Positions 33,463-42,860 of a stretch of 64,000 nt of DNA are shown here, one piece after another (position 1 is the stretch's first letter; every line of letters starts with the position of its first letter). Made by a program: the position numbers and the translations under genes. A model generated the notes under the pieces. The model worked only from the letters and a program-made list of their open reading frames with translations, was not told the origin of the DNA and searched no databases. Origin of the DNA: Bacillus infantis NRRL B-14911 (GTDB taxonomy: Bacteria > Bacillota > Bacilli > Bacillales > Cytobacillaceae); the NCBI RefSeq assembly GCF_000473245.1, contig NC_022524.1, forward strand, positions 203,501-267,500. The letters run 5' to 3'.

Positions 33463-33487
33463 GGACCTTTGATAAGGTCCTTTTTAT
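33463..33487 (+). terminator. Terminator of the glucan operon
   Basis: GGACCTT, TGAT, AAGGTCC then TTTTTATTTT. Confidence 0.88.
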
Positions 33488-33541
33488 TTTCATATACAAA
33501 TTGTGCTAAAATTAAGAAAAGGAGTTTGATACTTATTTATT

Positions 33542-33562
33542 ACTTGCTAACTGACAGTTAGC
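33542..33562. promoter_or_regulatory. Orphan palindrome, TetR-operator-like
   Basis: TTGCTAACT-GAC-AGTTAGCAA, perfect 9-bp arms with a 3-base centre. Its core resembles the palindrome at 25536. No regulator gene follows; only a 42-codon open stretch without a start follows (33597-33725), so this may be all that remains of a deleted gene. Confidence 0.5.
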
Positions 33563-33596
33563 AACCCGATTAAGGGGCCTCCTGGCAGATTGAAGG

Positions 33597-33725
33597 GTTT
33601 CTTCTGAAGGATACGAGAAAAAGCTGAGGGAATTGCACGATGAAATCTTGCGGACAGCATATGCAGAGGTACGTTCGCACCGCTTCATAATAAAAGCACA
33701 AAAAAATAATGAAAAACCGGCCTGA
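33597..33725 (+). pseudogene. Possible gene remnant (42 open codons, no clear start)
   Basis: The frame reads SSEGYEKKLRELHDEILR and then TAYAEVRSHRFIIKAQK before TGA at 33723. Amino acid composition looks protein-like (amphipathic helix), but there is no start codon with a ribosome site and a TGA lies just upstream in frame. I cannot name a parent family. A hairpin GGCCTG-AAAAAGA-CAGGCC overlaps its end. Confidence 0.3.
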
Positions 33726-33755
33726 AAAAGACAGGCCCGTGGAAGGAGTTTAATG

Positions 33756-34139
33756 ATGGATTTGAAGCTGGGCTATATCATTTTATATGTTGAGGATTTG
33801 GAAAAGACGAAGCAGTTTTATGGCGAACTTCTCGGTCTCAATCTGAAAAATGAATTCGGCACCTATATAGAATATGACACAGGCAGTACGATCCTTTCCA
33901 TGAACACTCGGGAAAATGGGCGTGAACTGACAGATCTTCCAATACCAGCAGGTTTCCGGGAAGAGCAGACGATGGAGCTGGGCTTTGTGACGGAGGATGT
34001 GGAAGGGACAATTGAAAAGGCACGCAAGGCAGGAGTCCGCATTTTGCTGGAGCCGGTAAAAAAGCCATGGGGGCAGACTGTCGCTTATATGGAAGATCCG
34101 GATGGGCATTATATTGAGATTTGCACGCCTATCGGCTAA
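33756..34139 (+). CDS. VOC (glyoxalase/bleomycin-resistance) family protein
   Basis: A 127-residue protein of two beta-alpha-beta-beta-beta units. LGYIILYVEDLEKTKQFYGELLGL opens the first unit and the C-terminal VAYMEDPDGHYIEIC has the usual metal-ligand glutamate near residue 121. VOC proteins bind metals or sequester and modify small electrophiles or antibiotics; the substrate is unknown. Two adjacent ATGs exist; ATG 33756 has the better distance (seven bases) to AAGGAG. Confidence 0.85.
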   Translation: MDLKLGYIILYVEDLEKTKQFYGELLGLNLKNEFGTYIEYDTGSTILSMNTRENGRELTDLPIPAGFREEQTMELGFVTEDVEGTIEKARKAGVRILLEPVKKPWGQTVAYMEDPDGHYIEICTPIG

Positions 34140-34148
34140 AAACGCCTG

Positions 34149-34177
34149 GCCCTCTTTTTCGAGGGCTTATTTTTTTG
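34149..34177 (+). terminator. Terminator of the VOC gene
   Basis: GCCCTC, TTTTTC, GAGGGC then a T-rich run. Confidence 0.85.
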
Positions 34178-34264
34178 CATCATCAGGATTCATCCGGATA
34201 AGTATTTTAAAGAAAATCAAAGAAAAACAGCAGAAAATCACTAATGCAGCGCTTACACCACCTC

Positions 34265-34292
34265 TTGTAAATTATCTGGAATATGGTATGAT
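34265..34292 (+). promoter_or_regulatory. Predicted promoter of the SulP gene
   Basis: TTGTAA (34265-34270), 16 bp, TATGAT (34287-34292) with an upstream TGG (extended -10 type). Confidence 0.55.
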
Positions 34293-34372
34293 ACTCTATG
34301 TTTTTGTCGGCCCGGACTTTGATGAGAGTTCAAAGTCACATTATAAATCCAAATAAATTAAGGGGTGTTCAT

Positions 34373-35845
34373 TTGAAAGGTTTATCAATTAAAGAACAAT
34401 GGTTTGGCAATGTCAGAGGAGATATCCTGGCCGGGATTGTCGTAGCGCTTGCGCTGATTCCCGAGGCGATCGCCTTCTCCATTATTGCAGGTGTAGACCC
34501 GATGGTCGGTCTCTATGCTTCTTTTTGCATTGCGGTCATTATTGCATTTGTCGGCGGACGGCCGGGGATGATTTCAGCGGCAACAGGAGCCATGGCGCTG
34601 CTGATGGTTACGCTTGTTGCAGACCATGGGCTCCAGTACTTGTTCGCTGCCACCATCCTGACCGGGATCATTCAGCTGCTGCTGGGTGTCTTTAAGCTGG
34701 CCAGGTTTATGAAATTCATTCCAAGGTCCGTGATGATCGGATTTGTGAATGCGCTCGCCATCTTGATTTTTATGGCGCAGCTTGAACAGTTTGTCGATGC
34801 TACATGGGTCATGTATGCCATGGTAGCCGGTGCGCTTGCGATCATTTATTTGTTTCCGCGCATGACAAAGGCTGTCCCATCGCCGCTTGTTGCCATTATT
34901 GTCATTTCTATCATTGCGATAACGACAGGTTCGGATGTACGGACAGTAGGAGACATGGGAGAGCTGACAAGAAAGCTTCCGGTCTTCCTGATTCCGGATA
35001 TCCCGCTGAACCTGGAAACACTGAAGATTATTTTCCCTTATTCCCTCGGACTGGCCATTGTCGGCCTGCTTGAGTCACTTTTGACTGCTTCCATTGTCGA
35101 TGATATGACCGACACGGAAAGCAACAAAAACCGTGAAGCCAGAGGGCAGGGGATTGCCAATATCATTAATGGATTTTTCGGCGGGATGGCCGGCTGTGCG
35201 ATGATTGGCCAATCCGTCATTAATGTGAAGTCAGGGGGCCGGGGAAGGTTATCTACCTTGACAGCCGGTGTGTTCCTGATGTTCCTGATTCTCGTTCTCG
35301 GCGACCTGGTTGTCCAGATTCCGATGGCTGCGCTAGTAGGAGTCATGATTATGGTATCCATTGGTACATTTGACTGGACTTCTCTCCGCAATATGGCAAA
35401 GGTTCCTGCCACGGACTCCATTGTCATGGTCGTAACCGTTGTAACAGTTGTCTTCACTCATGACCTGTCTAAAGGCGTGTTTGCTGGGGTGCTCCTCAGT
35501 GCAATATTCTTCGTTGCCAAAATCTCAAAGGTAAAGGTGTCGACGATCCTGGATGAAAAAGCAGGAAAACGCACCTATAAAGTGACAGGACAACTGTTCT
35601 TCGCTTCTGTTACTGATTTTGCCGGCAGTTTTAATTTGAAGGAAACGGCGAAGGAAGTAGTCATCGATCTCTCTGAAGCACATGTCTGGGATGACTCTGC
35701 TGTAGCTGCCATTGATAAAATTGTGATGAAGCTCCGCGAAAATGGAACAAGCGTCCAGCTGATCGGCCTCAATGAGCCGAGCCTGCATCTGGTTGATAAG
35801 CTGGCTGTCCACAAACAGGAAGGCGCAAAGCTTTCCGGCCATTAA
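34373..35845 (+). CDS. SulP family anion transporter with STAS domain
   Basis: A 490-residue transporter. The SulP core (about residues 1-400, 12-14 helices) starts [38 protein letters not shown] in sequence (shown only in part: [17 protein letters not shown]), with [20 protein letters not shown] and [17 protein letters not shown] typical of the family. A C-terminal STAS domain ([31 protein letters not shown]) follows. SulP proteins carry sulfate, bicarbonate or dicarboxylates; the bicarbonate-like subgroup is possible. TTG 34373 is preceded by AAGGGGTG. Confidence 0.9.
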   Translation: MKGLSIKEQWFGNVRGDILAGIVVALALIPEAIAFSIIAGVDPMVGLYASFCIAVIIAFVGGRPGMISAATGAMALLMVTLVADHGLQYLFAATILTGIIQLLLGVFKLARFMKFIPRSVMIGFVNALAILIFMAQLEQFVDATWVMYAMVAGALAIIYLFPRMTKAVPSPLVAIIVISIIAITTGSDVRTVGDMGELTRKLPVFLIPDIPLNLETLKIIFPYSLGLAIVGLLESLLTASIVDDMTDTESNKNREARGQGIANIINGFFGGMAGCAMIGQSVINVKSGGRGRLSTLTAGVFLMFLILVLGDLVVQIPMAALVGVMIMVSIGTFDWTSLRNMAKVPATDSIVMVVTVVTVVFTHDLSKGVFAGVLLSAIFFVAKISKVKVSTILDEKAGKRTYKVTGQLFFASVTDFAGSFNLKETAKEVVIDLSEAHVWDDSAVAAIDKIVMKLRENGTSVQLIGLNEPSLHLVDKLAVHKQEGAKLSGH

Positions 35846-35850
35846 TATAG

Positions 35851-35890
35851 AAAAAGGGAAGATATCCTAAACGGTGTCTTCCCTTTTTTT
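35851..35890. terminator. Bidirectional terminator, SulP gene / tyrS
   Basis: AAAAAGGGAAGA and TCTTCCCTTTTT form a perfect 12-bp stem with A run on one side and T run on the other, serving both convergent genes. Confidence 0.9.
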
Positions 35891-35893
35891 ATT

Positions 35894-37141
35894 TTATACC
35901 TTTTTTATCCTGGCGAATTTCCTCTTTCCAACTTGCAGGATCAGCTCTGCCTGCAAAGAAACCTTCGTGTTAATGTCTTCAGCCTTTTCGCCATTCATCC
36001 TGACACCGCCGTTTAGAACCATCCATCTGGCTTCGCTTCTGGAAGGGAAGAAGCCGGCAAACATCAGCAATTCCAGCAGATCGGGCTCATCACTGCCATC
36101 CCATGTAAGGGCAGGCATGTCTTCCGGCATGGAGCCCTGCTGGAACACGCTTTTGAAATGGTCTTCCGCCTTTTCGGCAGCCTCATGTCCGTGGTACATG
36201 CTGACAATGGTTCTGGCAAGCTGCATTTTAGCATCGCGGGGATGAAGTGACCCTTCTTCAAGCTTTTCCTGGATGGACATCTTCTCAGCAAGAGGCAGGC
36301 TTGTAGCAAGGCGGAAGTATTTCTCCATCAGTTCATCTGGAATCGACATGGCTTTACCGTACATATCCTCCGGCTTTTCGTCCACCCCGATGTAATTGTT
36401 CTTGGACTTTGACATTTTCTCTTTTCCATCGAGCCCTTCCAAAAGAGGAACAAGGATTACCACTTGTTTTTCTTTGCCATAGTGCTCCTGTAAATGCCTT
36501 CCCATGAGGACATTGAAATGCTGGTCATTGCCGCCGAGTTCAATATCGCTTTCGAGCATTACTGAATCATAGCCCTGCATGAGCGGGTAGAAAAACTCAT
36601 GGAGAGAAATGGGCTTCCCTGCCCCAAGCCGTTCAGAAAAATCATTCCGCTCGAGCAGGCGGGCGACTGTGATTTTGCCGGCCAGCTCGATGACATCCTG
36701 GAGATGAAGGGCAGACAGCCACTTGGAATTATAATGAAGCTCGGCCTTGCCCATATCAAGCACTTTGCCGAATTGCTCGAAGTAGGTTTCCGCATTATGC
36801 TTCACCTCTTCGTCATTCAGCTGTTTTCTTGCTGCAGATTTTCCGGTGGGATCCCCGATTTTTCCGGTAAAGTCGCCGATGATCAGCTGGATGGTATGGC
36901 CATTTTCCTGGAATTGCTTCAGCTTGTTCAATACGACAGTATGGCCCAGGTGGACGTCAGGTGCGGACGGATCAAGCCCGAGCTTCACCTTCAGCGGCTT
37001 GCCGAGGAAGAGTGATTTGGCGATCTTATTTTTCAGCTCCTGAAGAGGCACCACATCCTGAGTGCCGCTGGTATAAAGCTGATATTGCCTTTCAAGCTCC
37101 TTTTTCTGGTCGGGGTTCAGCTTTTCTATAAAATTCTCCAC
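35894..37141 (-). CDS. tyrS: Tyrosyl-tRNA synthetase, TyrZ type
   Basis: A 415-residue class I synthetase. HIGH-type motif [14 protein letters not shown] near residue 65, [12 protein letters not shown] near residue 240, and a C-terminal S4 RNA-binding domain ([17 protein letters not shown], then [13 protein letters not shown]). The sequence follows B. subtilis TyrZ rather than TyrS ([35 protein letters not shown]). A T-box leader with a tyrosine specifier precedes it, matching the regulated class of TyrRS genes. Confidence 0.95.
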   Translation of the reverse strand: MENFIEKLNPDQKKELERQYQLYTSGTQDVVPLQELKNKIAKSLFLGKPLKVKLGLDPSAPDVHLGHTVVLNKLKQFQENGHTIQLIIGDFTGKIGDPTGKSAARKQLNDEEVKHNAETYFEQFGKVLDMGKAELHYNSKWLSALHLQDVIELAGKITVARLLERNDFSERLGAGKPISLHEFFYPLMQGYDSVMLESDIELGGNDQHFNVLMGRHLQEHYGKEKQVVILVPLLEGLDGKEKMSKSKNNYIGVDEKPEDMYGKAMSIPDELMEKYFRLATSLPLAEKMSIQEKLEEGSLHPRDAKMQLARTIVSMYHGHEAAEKAEDHFKSVFQQGSMPEDMPALTWDGSDEPDLLELLMFAGFFPSRSEARWMVLNGGVRMNGEKAEDINTKVSLQAELILQVGKRKFARIKKV

Positions 37142-37200
37142 GATATATCCTCCTTATGTTTTTTTTGTTTGCGGCACTTCCTGATGAGTTTTGAACGCAC

Positions 37201-37460
37201 AAAAAAACCACATCCCTGTAAAAAGGGACGTGGTTTTGCACGCGGTACCACCCTTGTTGAAGACACTTGTCTTCCGCTCGTTCGGATAACGGACCGTCCG
37301 TCCTTTGCTACTTCATGTTTCACAAAGAATGTTCAAGGAGGTAATTCACGTTTGCTTTTGTACCGGTTCGCACCAAACACCGGCTCTCTTCAAACAGGGA
37401 AGCAAACCCTACTGATTCCTGTCATAACTCATCTATTAGTTTCTGTTTACTGAATGTTAG
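37201..37460 (-). ncRNA. T-box riboswitch leader of tyrS
   Basis: The minus strand has the core AGGGTGGTACCGCG (37254-37241) followed by the terminator AAAACCACGTCCC...GGGATGTGGTTTTTTT (37235-37202). In stem I, GTGAAT-TAC-CTCC (about 37351-37338) gives TAC, a tyrosine codon, as specifier. Uncharged tRNA-Tyr should induce the gene. Confidence 0.92.
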
Positions 37461-37464
37461 AAAC

Positions 37465-37493
37465 AGTTTAGATGATTATCCAGGAGATGTCAA
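37465..37493 (-). promoter_or_regulatory. Promoter of the tyrS T-box transcript
   Basis: Minus-strand TTGACA (37493-37488), 17 bp, TAAACT (37470-37465). Confidence 0.8.
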
Positions 37494-37507
37494 AAGTAAT
37501 TTTCAGG

Positions 37508-38698
37508 CTAAACAGCTTTTGCTTCATTTTTGAGCGGAACGGCTTTCTTTCCGCTTGCTTTGTCTGCCAGAATTGTGATGGCGCCGTCGCCTGTTACGTT
37601 GCAGGCAGTGCCAAAGCTGTCCTGGGCAAGATAGAGGGCAATCATCAAAGCGGTCATTGTCCCATTAAAGCCAAGCATAGATTCCAGCAGGCCGAGGGCA
37701 GCCATGACAGCGCCCCCGGGAACGCCTGGAGCGGCAATCATCGTGATCCCGAGCATCATGATAAACGGGAACATCTGCCCGAAGGATACTGCTTCACCCT
37801 GGAGCATAAGAACCGCAATGGAACAGCTCACTAGTGTGATGGTGCTCCCGGATAAATGGATCGTTGCCAGTAACGGCACAGCGAAATCTGCTGTCTTTTC
37901 CCGAGCGCCCAGCTTTTTAACCTGTTTCAGCGTGACAGGGATTGTTGAGGCAGAAGACTGGGTCCCGAGCGCAGTGAAATAAGCAGGAAGCATGGACTTC
38001 AGCAGGTAGAAAGGATTCTTCCGGGCGGCAGCCCCTGCCGCTGTGTACTGCAAAAGCAGGAAAAGGAAATGAAGGGCAATAATCATGATAAATACTTTTG
38101 CGAATACACTGATGATGCTTCCAACCTGTCCGCCGTGCGTCATATTAGCAAAGATCCCAAAGATATGGAATGGCAGCAAAGGGATAATGATTTTTTCGAT
38201 TAGCATTTCAATGATAGTGCGGAAATCATCCATCACGTCCTGCAAAGCATTGCTTTTCAGGCCGGCAAGTCCAAGCCCGATTGTGAAAGCAAGCAGCAGT
38301 GCTGTCATAACGCCCATGACCGGCGGCATGTCCACCTGGAAAAAAGGAGCAGCGAGTGCTTCTTCCGGATTCCCGAATTCTTTTAAGCTCTGATTCTTAA
38401 GCAGGGCAGGGTACAGGCTGACAGCGGCAAAATAGGCGGCTGTCCCTGCAGCGATGGTAGAGGCATAAGCAAACCCTGTTGTAATGCCGAGAAGCTTGCC
38501 GGCACCTTTTCCCATTGTCCCGATGCCGGGAGCAATGAACCCGATGATGATTAAAGGGATAGCAAAGCCGAGAAAGTTTCCGAACAGGCTGTTGAATGTA
38601 GCGAACAGCCTGATGGCTCCTTCGGGTGAAAAAGAACCAATTAAAATGCCTAAAGCTATTGCAAGAATAATTCTGGGGAGTAGTCCTAGCTGTTTCAT
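37508..38698 (-). CDS. Dicarboxylate/amino acid:cation symporter (DAACS)
   Basis: A 396-residue membrane transporter of the GltP/SstT superfamily with about eight helices plus re-entrant loops. ALGTQSSASTIPVTLKQVKKLG is the serine-rich hairpin loop 1 (near residue 255, split: TQSSASTIPVTLKQ), PGVPGGAVMAALGLL is hairpin 2 and DSFGTACNVTGDGAITIL the substrate-binding helix near the C terminus. It probably imports a dicarboxylate, glutamate/aspartate or serine/threonine with Na+ or H+. ATG 38698 follows AAGGAGG. Confidence 0.9.
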   Translation of the reverse strand: MKQLGLLPRIILAIALGILIGSFSPEGAIRLFATFNSLFGNFLGFAIPLIIIGFIAPGIGTMGKGAGKLLGITTGFAYASTIAAGTAAYFAAVSLYPALLKNQSLKEFGNPEEALAAPFFQVDMPPVMGVMTALLLAFTIGLGLAGLKSNALQDVMDDFRTIIEMLIEKIIIPLLPFHIFGIFANMTHGGQVGSIISVFAKVFIMIIALHFLFLLLQYTAAGAAARKNPFYLLKSMLPAYFTALGTQSSASTIPVTLKQVKKLGAREKTADFAVPLLATIHLSGSTITLVSCSIAVLMLQGEAVSFGQMFPFIMMLGITMIAAPGVPGGAVMAALGLLESMLGFNGTMTALMIALYLAQDSFGTACNVTGDGAITILADKASGKKAVPLKNEAKAV

Positions 38699-39048
38699 TG
38701 TTGTCCTCCTTAAAAACACATTTGTTTGTATAACGTGGATTATACAGTCGTAAACCTTTCTTGTTAAGTGGGAATTTTTAAAAGAAAATAAATAAAAATA
38801 TTCTATAAATTCAAACTATATCACCTGGAATGCTATTTGAGAATAATACCTAAGAACCAGTTATCCAGGGGGATGGGGGAATTAGGGTTAATGGTGGCAG
38901 ATGGGCATAGGAAATCATACATATATAGAAAGCAGGGCAGACTGGGAAAGAAAAAAATTCCTGCAAATAACAATAGTCAATCACGCCTTTTTCGCTTTTG
39001 GAGTGGTAAAATGAAACATGTGATTGAATAAATGGAGGGTTCCTTTTG
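38699..39048. other. Intergenic region between divergent symporter gene and ddl
   Basis: A 350-bp AT-rich stretch with no supported gene. TAAAAT at 39007-39012 may be the ddl -10, though no good -35 is seen. No riboswitch or palindrome recognised. Confidence 0.4.
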
Positions 39049-40122
39049 ATGAAAAAGAAGCTTGGATTATTATACGGCGGAAAATCCGCAGAGCATAAAG
39101 TATCAATGCAGACGGCTCTTGCTGTCATTAAAGCCTTGGATTTGGAGAAATTCGATATATATCCTGTTTACATAACCGAGGAAGGGGAATGGGTGAAGGG
39201 CCCGATGCTCGAAGCACCGGCTGAAAGCGTCAAGCAGCTGGAGTTCTCACAGGGAGAGGCTATGTCGCCTGCAGCCCTGGCACCGGCTATGTTCAAGTCA
39301 GCTGAAGAAAGCAGCTTTGACGTTATCTTTCCGCTCCTTCACGGTCCGAATGGCGAAGACGGCACGGTTCAGGGGATGCTTGAGCTCCTTAACCTTCCAT
39401 ATGTCGGCAATGGCGTGCTTGCCTCATCTGCAGGCATGGATAAAGTCATCATGAAGAATATCTTTGCCCAGGCTGGCCTGCCTCAGGTCAACTATGTATG
39501 GTTCGTCCGCAGCGAATGGCAAAAGGCTGGGGAAACAGCTTATGAGAAAGTGGAAGAAGAACTTGGCTATCCTTGCTTTGTCAAGCCGGCCAATCTTGGA
39601 TCGAGTGTAGGAATCAGCAAATGCACAAATCGTGAAGAATTGGCAGCAGCTTTTGAAGAAGCATTCCAGTTCGACCGGAAGATCATTGTGGAGGAAGGCG
39701 TAACAGCGAGGGAAATTGAACTCGGCGTGCTTGGGAACGATGAGCCGGAGTGTTCGGTGGCCGGCGAAATCGTACCGAAAAAAGATTTCTATGATTATAA
39801 AGCCAAGTATGAGGATGGCGATACAGCCATGATCATTCCTGCTGAAATTACAGAAGAGGAATACAGCACACTGAACGAGATGTCGATCAGGGCTTTCAAA
39901 GCACTTGACTGCTCCGGACTCGTAAGGGCAGACTTCTTCCTGACGCGTGACGGCAAGGTCATGATCAATGAGGTCAATACAATGCCTGGCTTTACGCCGT
40001 TCAGCATGTTCCCGCTTCTTTGGAAGCATACAGGCGTGGAATATCCGCAGCTGATTGAAAGGCTTGTGAACCTGGCGATTGAAAGGCATACGGAGAAACA
40101 AAGCATCAAACATACAATGTGA
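39049..40122 (+). CDS. ddl: D-alanine--D-alanine ligase
   Basis: A 357-residue ATP-grasp enzyme making D-Ala-D-Ala for peptidoglycan. N-terminal [17 protein letters not shown], the central [19 protein letters not shown]-grasp [18 protein letters not shown] and the C-terminal metal-binding [18 protein letters not shown] are all intact. ATG 39049 follows GGAGGG; a TTG one codon earlier is less well spaced. Followed by murF, which uses its product. Confidence 0.95.
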   Translation: MKKKLGLLYGGKSAEHKVSMQTALAVIKALDLEKFDIYPVYITEEGEWVKGPMLEAPAESVKQLEFSQGEAMSPAALAPAMFKSAEESSFDVIFPLLHGPNGEDGTVQGMLELLNLPYVGNGVLASSAGMDKVIMKNIFAQAGLPQVNYVWFVRSEWQKAGETAYEKVEEELGYPCFVKPANLGSSVGISKCTNREELAAAFEEAFQFDRKIIVEEGVTAREIELGVLGNDEPECSVAGEIVPKKDFYDYKAKYEDGDTAMIIPAEITEEEYSTLNEMSIRAFKALDCSGLVRADFFLTRDGKVMINEVNTMPGFTPFSMFPLLWKHTGVEYPQLIERLVNLAIERHTEKQSIKHTM

Positions 40123-40138
40123 AGTGATAAATGATAGA

Positions 40139-40168
40139 GGCACGGCTATGTGGCCGTGTCCCTTTTTC
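40139..40168 (+). terminator. Hairpin between ddl and murF
   Basis: CACGGC, TATGTG, GCCGTG with a CCCTTTTTC tail; a possible partial terminator. Confidence 0.6.
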
Positions 40169-40198
40169 TATTAGTAGAACAGTTAGGAGGCGCAAAAA

Positions 40199-41572
40199 AT
40201 GATTCAACGTACAATCGCTCAGATTGCCGGGATGATCCCCGTTTTAAATGACCACTCGGCTTTTTCAGACATCAGCATCAAAGGAGTATCTATAAATTCA
40301 AGGACAATGGAGCCCGGCAACCTGTTTGTTCCTTTCAAGGGTGAACACACCGATGGACACCGTTTTGTGGAGGATGCCCTTCGAAAGGGGGCGGCTGCTG
40401 CACTATGGCAGCAGGATGTTCCGAATCCGCCGCTTCACCTGCCGATCCTTGTTGTAGAGGACACGCTCAAGGCAGTGCAGCAGCTGTCAGAAGCTTACCG
40501 GAATGAGCTGGATATTAAGGTGGCCGGGATAACAGGCAGCAATGGAAAGACGACAGTGAAGGATATGACTGCCCGTCTTCTATCATTAAGATACAAGGTC
40601 CAAAAAACAGAGGGGAATTATAATAACCATCTTGGCCTGCCCCTTACCTTACTATCTTTGGAGGAAGATACTGAGGTTGCGGTCCTTGAAATGGGAATGA
40701 GCGGCTTTGGGGAGATTGAGTTCCTGACAAAGCTTGCCCGTCCGGATGTTGTCATGATTACAAACATCGGGGAATCCCATCTCCAGGATCTCGGCTCAAG
40801 AGCTGGTATTGCAAAGGCCAAGCTTGAAATCATCGAGGGCCTGAAGGATGATGGCATGATCATTTATCATGGGGATGAGCCCCTTCTAAAAGACAGGCTA
40901 AACGGCTACAGCGGTCCGGCGAAAGTCCGCTCGTTCGGCAAAGGCCAATCCAACAGCATCTATCCTGTGCGGATCGACCAGGAAGAGAAGGGGAGCGTTT
41001 TTCAGGCGAACCTTTCAGATATGGAATACCATTTGCCTGTGCTCGGTGTCCATAATGTTATGAATGCTCTCTGTGCCATGGAGGCTGCCCATTTTCTCGG
41101 AATCCCTTACGAGCAGATGAATGAAGGATTTGCTTCCTTGAAGCTGACAGCGATGAGGATGGAGCTTTCGGAAGGATGCAAAGGCGAAAAGGTCATCAAT
41201 GATGCCTATAATGCCAGCCCGACTTCAATGAGAGCGGCAATTGATCTCGTGTCAGAGCTTTCAGGCTATAGCATAAAGGTGCTTGTGCTGGCTGATATGC
41301 TTGAGCTTGGAGATGATGAAGTGAGATTTCACCGCGAGATTGGCCAAGCGATCGACCCGGAAAAGATTGATTATGTGTTAACGTTCGGATCTCTCGGCCG
41401 CGTTATTGCGGAAGGGGCACAAGAGGTGTTTTCAGAGGAACGAGTTTTTGCTTTTTCTGAGAAAGGCCCATTGATCGAAAAGCTGCAGAGCCTGACGAAT
41501 GCAGAAACAATTGTGCTGTTTAAAGGCTCCAGGGGCATGAAGCTGGAAGAAGCAGCTGAAGCACTAAAATAG
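40199..41572 (+). CDS. murF: UDP-MurNAc-tripeptide--D-alanyl-D-alanine ligase MurF
   Basis: A 457-residue Mur ligase that adds D-Ala-D-Ala to the UDP-MurNAc tripeptide. Domains: N-terminal substrate-binding (SINSRTMEPGNLFVPFKGEHTDGH in part), central ATPase with VAGITGSNGKTTVKDM near residue 110 and the carbamylated-lysine region, C-terminal Rossmann domain (VINDAYNASPTSMRAAIDL, KGSRGMKLE). AGGAGG precedes the ATG by nine bases. Forms the cell-wall pair with ddl as in B. subtilis. Confidence 0.95.
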   Translation: MIQRTIAQIAGMIPVLNDHSAFSDISIKGVSINSRTMEPGNLFVPFKGEHTDGHRFVEDALRKGAAAALWQQDVPNPPLHLPILVVEDTLKAVQQLSEAYRNELDIKVAGITGSNGKTTVKDMTARLLSLRYKVQKTEGNYNNHLGLPLTLLSLEEDTEVAVLEMGMSGFGEIEFLTKLARPDVVMITNIGESHLQDLGSRAGIAKAKLEIIEGLKDDGMIIYHGDEPLLKDRLNGYSGPAKVRSFGKGQSNSIYPVRIDQEEKGSVFQANLSDMEYHLPVLGVHNVMNALCAMEAAHFLGIPYEQMNEGFASLKLTAMRMELSEGCKGEKVINDAYNASPTSMRAAIDLVSELSGYSIKVLVLADMLELGDDEVRFHREIGQAIDPEKIDYVLTFGSLGRVIAEGAQEVFSEERVFAFSEKGPLIEKLQSLTNAETIVLFKGSRGMKLEEAAEALK

Positions 41573-41590
41573 GTTGATGGCATAAGGAAA

Positions 41591-41626
41591 AAAATCCCTG
41601 TTTCACATGAAACAGGGATTTTCTTA
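41591..41626. terminator. Bidirectional terminator after murF
   Basis: AAAATCCCTGTTTCA, CA, TGAAACAGGGATTTT: a perfect 15-bp stem. It serves murF and the convergent ECF sigma operon. Confidence 0.92.
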
Positions 41627-41638
41627 TAACTATATCGG

Positions 41639-41908
41639 TCAGAGACGCAAAAGCTGGGCAATGGCCAATACCGCGCCAATGGCTATTGGAGAAGCAGTCA
41701 GAAGTGTTATGCTTCCTCCTTTATTAATATAGTTTTCGAGTGGATTAACCGCAGGGGATGCCAAAAAATAGAGAATTCTGTCGAATTTACTTTTTTTCCT
41801 GGAGATTTCCGGTATGTTTACATGGTAGGACTCCAGATGCATTTTTAAAAGCGGTTCCTGTTTTAATAATTCTTCTGCCTCATTTGGTTTTTCTTTGTTC
41901 AATCTCAT
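41639..41908 (-). CDS. Small single-helix membrane protein of the ECF sigma operon
   Basis: An 89-residue protein (or 87 from TTG 41902, which is better spaced from GGAGGTGG). Residues 1-50 are charged and probably cytoplasmic; one hydrophobic segment lies near residues 66-86 (SITLLTASPIAIGAVLAIAQ). It overlaps the sigma-factor gene by 29 bases, the usual place for an anti-sigma factor, but no zinc-binding anti-sigma motif is present. Function inferred from position only. Confidence 0.65.
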   Translation of the reverse strand: MRLNKEKPNEAEELLKQEPLLKMHLESYHVNIPEISRKKSKFDRILYFLASPAVNPLENYINKGGSITLLTASPIAIGAVLAIAQLLRL

Positions 41909-42431
41909 CCACCTCCAGGACAGTTTTCAATGTTTTTATGGCATGATGGAGCCTTGACTTCACCGTGCCGACAGGGATGCCCACAACCTCTGCAATCTCT
42001 GCCTGAGGCATATCATGATAATAGCTTAGAATAATGACTGCCCTCTGTGCCTCAGGGAGGCTGGCGATGGCTTCCCGGACTGTCATTTTATCTGCCTGGT
42101 CCACCTGCCCTTCTGTTGAGGGGAGCAGGAAGGGCAGTAGCTTCTGCCATTTTTTCCGTCTATTCAGCTTGGTGATCATTAGATGGTAAGCGATTTGAAA
42201 AAGATAGGTTTTAACGCCTGCCTTCTTTGGGTCAAAGCTTGATTTTGACTGGTGGAGCTTCAGGAAAGCGTCCTGGACAAGATCGATGCTGAGCTGCTCC
42301 TCTTTCGTGAAGCGGAACAGAAAAGCATATAAGGGAGATTTAAGCGAAAGGTAAAGCTGGTCAAATGCCTCTTCGCTCCCGTCCTGGAAGGCTATCATAA
42401 ATTGATTGGCCTTTCCGGCTTGATCAGTCAT
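41880..42431 (-). CDS. ECF-family RNA polymerase sigma factor
   Basis: A 183-residue sigma-70 type factor with regions 2 and 4 only. Region 2: EEAFDQLYLSLKSPLYAFLFRFT, VQDAFLKLHQSKSSFDP, KTYLFQIAYHLM; region 4: REAIASLPEAQRAVIILSYYHDMPQAEIAEVVGIPVGTVKSRLHHAI (shown in part: GIPVGTVKSRLHHAIKTL). It resembles the B. subtilis YlaC/SigV class loosely. ATG 42431 overlaps the end of the upstream gene; the open frame goes further back without a site. Probably controls an envelope-related regulon. Confidence 0.88.
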   Translation of the reverse strand: MTDQAGKANQFMIAFQDGSEEAFDQLYLSLKSPLYAFLFRFTKEEQLSIDLVQDAFLKLHQSKSSFDPKKAGVKTYLFQIAYHLMITKLNRRKKWQKLLPFLLPSTEGQVDQADKMTVREAIASLPEAQRAVIILSYYHDMPQAEIAEVVGIPVGTVKSRLHHAIKTLKTVLEVDEIEQRKTK

Positions 42432-42789
42432 TCTGCTGAAGCTCCCTGACTCCTTTAATGACCATGGACAGCCGTGAAATAAGATAGGCTGTTCCGACAA
42501 TCACCCAGGCCTGGCCCTGGTTCGTGAAAAATTGGACAAAAGGATTTTCAATGGTGCTTCCTCCGGAAATCATGAAGTTTAAGATCTGGATGCAGATGAT
42601 GCTGTAGGCGGCCACGCCGATTGCGAGACCGTCGAAAACATTCCAGCGGAGGAGGACAGGCGACTTGCGGAAATTGATCCTGCCATTTTCTTTAACGACG
42701 TATTTCCGCTGAAACGGAATGGCGATAGAGAAGATGATGATCATAATAAATCCTGTGACAATCATTGAAACGATGAATCCAATCCCCAT
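42424..42789 (-). CDS. Three-helix membrane protein, first gene of the ECF sigma operon
   Basis: A 121-residue protein with hydrophobic segments near residues 3-25, 52-73 and 88-106 and a basic loop between the first two. Unknown family to me. It starts after GGGAG and its stop overlaps the sigma-factor start by eight bases, so the three genes form one translationally coupled operon. Possibly an upstream sensor or co-regulator of the sigma factor. Confidence 0.7.
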   Translation of the reverse strand: MGIGFIVSMIVTGFIMIIIFSIAIPFQRKYVVKENGRINFRKSPVLLRWNVFDGLAIGVAAYSIICIQILNFMISGGSTIENPFVQFFTNQGQAWVIVGTAYLISRLSMVIKGVRELQQND

Positions 42790-42860
42790 TTAAGGCACTC
42801 CCTTACTTGCATTGTATCTATTATACAAATGAAGGGGGATGGAGGTTCAATAGAAAAACA

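Noticed and set aside
34102..34356. 84-codon frame before the SulP gene
   Set aside because: It overlaps the VOC gene end, its terminator and the SulP promoter; no ribosome site.
39424..40143. Long minus-strand frames (up to 239 codons) opposite ddl and similar shadows opposite argS, cbiB and uvsE
   Set aside because: They mirror strongly conserved genes, have arginine/cysteine-rich unlikely composition and no ribosome sites.
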